Shown here: positions 63,401 to 64,000 of the stretch, in pieces
Layout of the letters: the number at the start of each line of letters is the position of its first letter
Numbering within the stretch: the first letter of the stretch is position 1
Assembly (NCBI GenBank): GCA_902615915.1
Contig: CACMQQ010000001.1
Location: forward strand, 1-64,000
Direction of reading: 5' to 3'
Origin: an uncultured Fidelibacterota bacterium
GTDB taxonomy: Bacteria > Fidelibacterota > Marinisomatia > Marinisomatales > TCS55
DNA: 64,000 nucleotides
Position numbers and translations under genes: made by a program
The notes under the pieces: model-generated
Told to the model about the DNA's origin: nothing
The model's input: only the letters and a program-made list of their open reading frames with translations
Database searches by the model: none

Positions 63401-64000
63401 TAAATTATGCACAATCTAACTTGTTTGATATATTTGGCAATGAGCTGAATAGCGCACCCTCTCTTGAGGCAAATACTCTTGAATCAATGGTATTTCTTAA
63501 TTCGAAAAAAGGATTTATTCCAATAAAATTACCATTTGAGACACAAATGACAACTGGAATGCACGCTGGTGTCTCAGACATGAACGGTGACGGAAATGAT
63601 GACATTTTTATCAGTCAAAACTTTTTTGCCGTTCAAAGAGAAACTGACAGAAATGATTCAGGAAGAGGCTTGATCATATTAGGTGATGGTAAAGGTAATT
63701 TCAAGACCATGCCAGGTCAAGAAAGCGGTATCTTAGTTTATGGTGAACAAAGGGGATCTGCTTTCGCAGATTATAATAATGACAAAAAAGTTGATTTGAT
63801 AGTGACACAAAATGGAGCCCGGACAATGCTCTTTAAAAATAAACTATCTAAACCTGGGCTAAGCGTAAGGCTGCACGGGCCAAAGAAAAATCCTTTAGCT
63901 TTCGGCAGTAGTGTTCAAATTGAATATTCTGATGGAAGCAAGGGGCCTAAAAGAGAAATCCGATCAGGTGCCGGTTATTTATCTCAAGATTCCCCTGTAC
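60460..64000 (+). CDS. CRTAC1-type FG-GAP/VCBS and ASPIC-UnbV lipoprotein (3' end missing)
   Basis: This gene is absent from the ORF track because it runs off the window; the frame is open from ATG at 60460 to base 64000, 1180 codons. It starts with a lipoprotein signal (lipobox VISC, Cys18). It then has many FG-GAP/VCBS-type repeats of the GDVNGDELIDIYIP, ADVDGDRDLDLIV and DVDNDGDLDLYI kind, i.e. Ca2+-binding beta-propeller blades. Two ASPIC/UnbV modules are visible: at about residues 550-635 (NAIGAKIEVIGKN.., ISGGRYLSGSD) and starting near residue 1135 (FGSSVQIEYSDG, RSGAGYLSQD). The duplication of propeller plus UnbV is typical of CRTAC1 proteins of marine bacteria. A cell-surface adhesive or binding role is likely. 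Confidence 0.9.
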   Translation, partial: MTNKKFLLSSLCAIVISCSDDVGWNNKEPISYRDLAFDEELYGTGQNGFSEIFSTYTGVNASNDISEKEILENQHLMHGSGVALGDVNGDELIDIYIPRIKEDNVLYINKGEWQFEDFTLAAGVAAPNRYSNGSVFADVDGDRDLDLIVTALGGPNSVFINDGNGIFIEKKLESKLNNPGSTSSALADVDNDGDLDLYITNYKRKAMRDSLPPPAISFDNTLYESPNGKWEVIPPFNREYEAEVKGDKLFRFEFGEVDQFYFNDGKGNFNLIDITKENFYSFDGSPIDSHLRDWGLVAQFRDMNNDGHPDIYICNDFESPDRIWINNGDGSFSEIEKTAVRHTSNSSMSVDFTDLNKDGYVDFFVSDMLSQSHIMKKTQMGTMLPTVLLIGEIENRPQYMRNTLFLNRKDHTFSEIGQYSKTYASEWSWASAFMDVDLDGNEDMLITTGHVYDVQDSDSIEKQKKVASSVRSFDEYKRMLLSFPTLELKNVAFKNKGNLKFETVKDAWGIGKEEDISHGMAFGDLDNDGDLDVVINRLNQNVGLFRNDTKSPRVSIRLEGKAPNTNAIGAKIEVIGKNSIQSREIISGGRYLSGSDHLQVFAANEGEVMSAIITWRNGSQTKIDSLFANREYTFREKNTFYPKKEDKPIKQLYENVSGLIDHKHIEKSFDDFAKQSLLPNGFSQIGPGVLWMDIDNDNDEDVFIGGGNGGSIDYYRNDGDSFSAFSIENKLENDATALLSSTNSDGTVGLIAAFSNIEDATIGPSIIKNYTRSGEKKINSIEDMIGPMSQSDIDNDGDLDLFVGGRWKPNEYPKASSSKIYINDNDNYILDKNNLDILNEIGMVTSSVFSDIDNDNDQDLIIALEWGPVTILENVNGRFKNSTEKVGLKNYKGWWNGVTTGDFNNDGLVDIVATNWGLNTKYHFSPDHPRVVYFDDFDNNNVLDIVEAHFDDDFSSLVPERGFSCMSNAMPFIRDEKETFLNYAQSNLFDIFGNELNSAPSLEANTLESMVFLNSKKGFIPIKLPFETQMTTGMHAGVSDMNGDGNDDIFISQNFFAVQRETDRNDSGRGLIILGDGKGNFKTMPGQESGILVYGEQRGSAFADYNNDKKVDLIVTQNGARTMLFKNKLSKPGLSVRLHGPKKNPLAFGSSVQIEYSDGSKGPKREIRSGAGYLSQDSPV

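Overview
This is a compact, AT-rich bacterial chromosome segment from a Gram-negative (LPS-bearing) organism. It has a BamA/Skp/LpxACD envelope operon, a TonB-dependent receptor with a carboxypeptidase-like N-terminal domain, several secretory lipoproteins and an LpxC-FabZ fusion of the kind known from Bacteroidota-like lineages. Together with a eukaryotic-type (GSII) glutamine synthetase, a membrane pyrophosphatase, FloA/NfeD and a CRTAC1-type FG-GAP/UnbV lipoprotein, this suggests a free-living marine lineage near Bacteroidota/Fibrobacterota, most plausibly Candidatus Marinimicrobia (SAR406). The taxonomic call is inference; no 16S rRNA gene is present.

Layout. 1-2.45 kb: end of a partial gene, a PEGA-domain protein, an unknown exported protein and galE, then a CAT-anticodon tRNA (2499-2571). 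2.6-6.1 kb is the one accessory-looking stretch: small unknown proteins, a cluster of hairpins, copies of a GTATACACAC motif, about 480 bp of extremely AT-rich DNA and a tyrosine recombinase whose active site is degenerate. 6.1-15.3 kb: a SRAP protein, a large TonB receptor, DUF3228, DUF971, trmL, an M23 peptidase, then udk-adk-coaE. 15.3-18.3 kb (minus): nfeD-floA and a small membrane protein. 18.35-20.5 kb (plus): LpxL-like acyltransferase, Sua5/TsaC and a DUF3108 protein. 20.5-32.8 kb (minus): mrp, two unknown genes, then uppS-bamA-skp-lpxD-lpxC/fabZ-lpxA-unknown-dxr-rseP. 32.9-39 kb: two ferredoxin-like proteins, a thioredoxin-like protein, a HemJ-like membrane protein, mutY, a MarR regulator, csaA, a family I.5-like lipase and a cytochrome c/copper monooxygenase lipoprotein. 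39-40.6 kb: lrp-like regulator and glnII. 40.6-56.3 kb (minus): uvrA, ruvB, queA, ispD-ispF-ispE, tRNA-Gln, prs, rplY, pth, hppA, rpsF-rpsR-rplI, priA and an outer-membrane candidate. 56.4-64 kb: yqgE, a TPR lipoprotein, a FabL/FabI-like reductase divergent from fabA, ychF, a membrane protein and a large FG-GAP/UnbV lipoprotein that runs off the window.

How the genes fit together. Most of the window is housekeeping, in tightly packed operons with ATGA start/stop overlaps. The 20.5-30.5 kb operon makes lipid A precursors (LpxA, LpxC, LpxD), hydroxyacyl-ACP dehydratase (FabZ), undecaprenyl diphosphate (UppS), the outer-membrane assembly machine (BamA, Skp) and the envelope-stress protease RseP; Dxr joins IspD, IspE and IspF at 50 kb in isoprenoid supply. 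Prs, RplY, Pth and the ribosomal proteins serve translation and nucleotide supply.

The most interesting points are: lpxA appears to start at a rare ATT codon one base after the lpxC/fabZ stop, so ORF callers truncate it; a lipoprotein joins a mono-heme cytochrome c domain to a PHM-type copper monooxygenase with all copper ligands visible, coupled to a secreted lipase; perfect inverted repeats sit at the glnII, fabA/reductase and marR promoters; and a decayed recombinase lies downstream of a tRNA gene beside a hairpin cluster and repeats. I see no CRISPR array, prophage, complete mobile element or clearly new multi-gene system.
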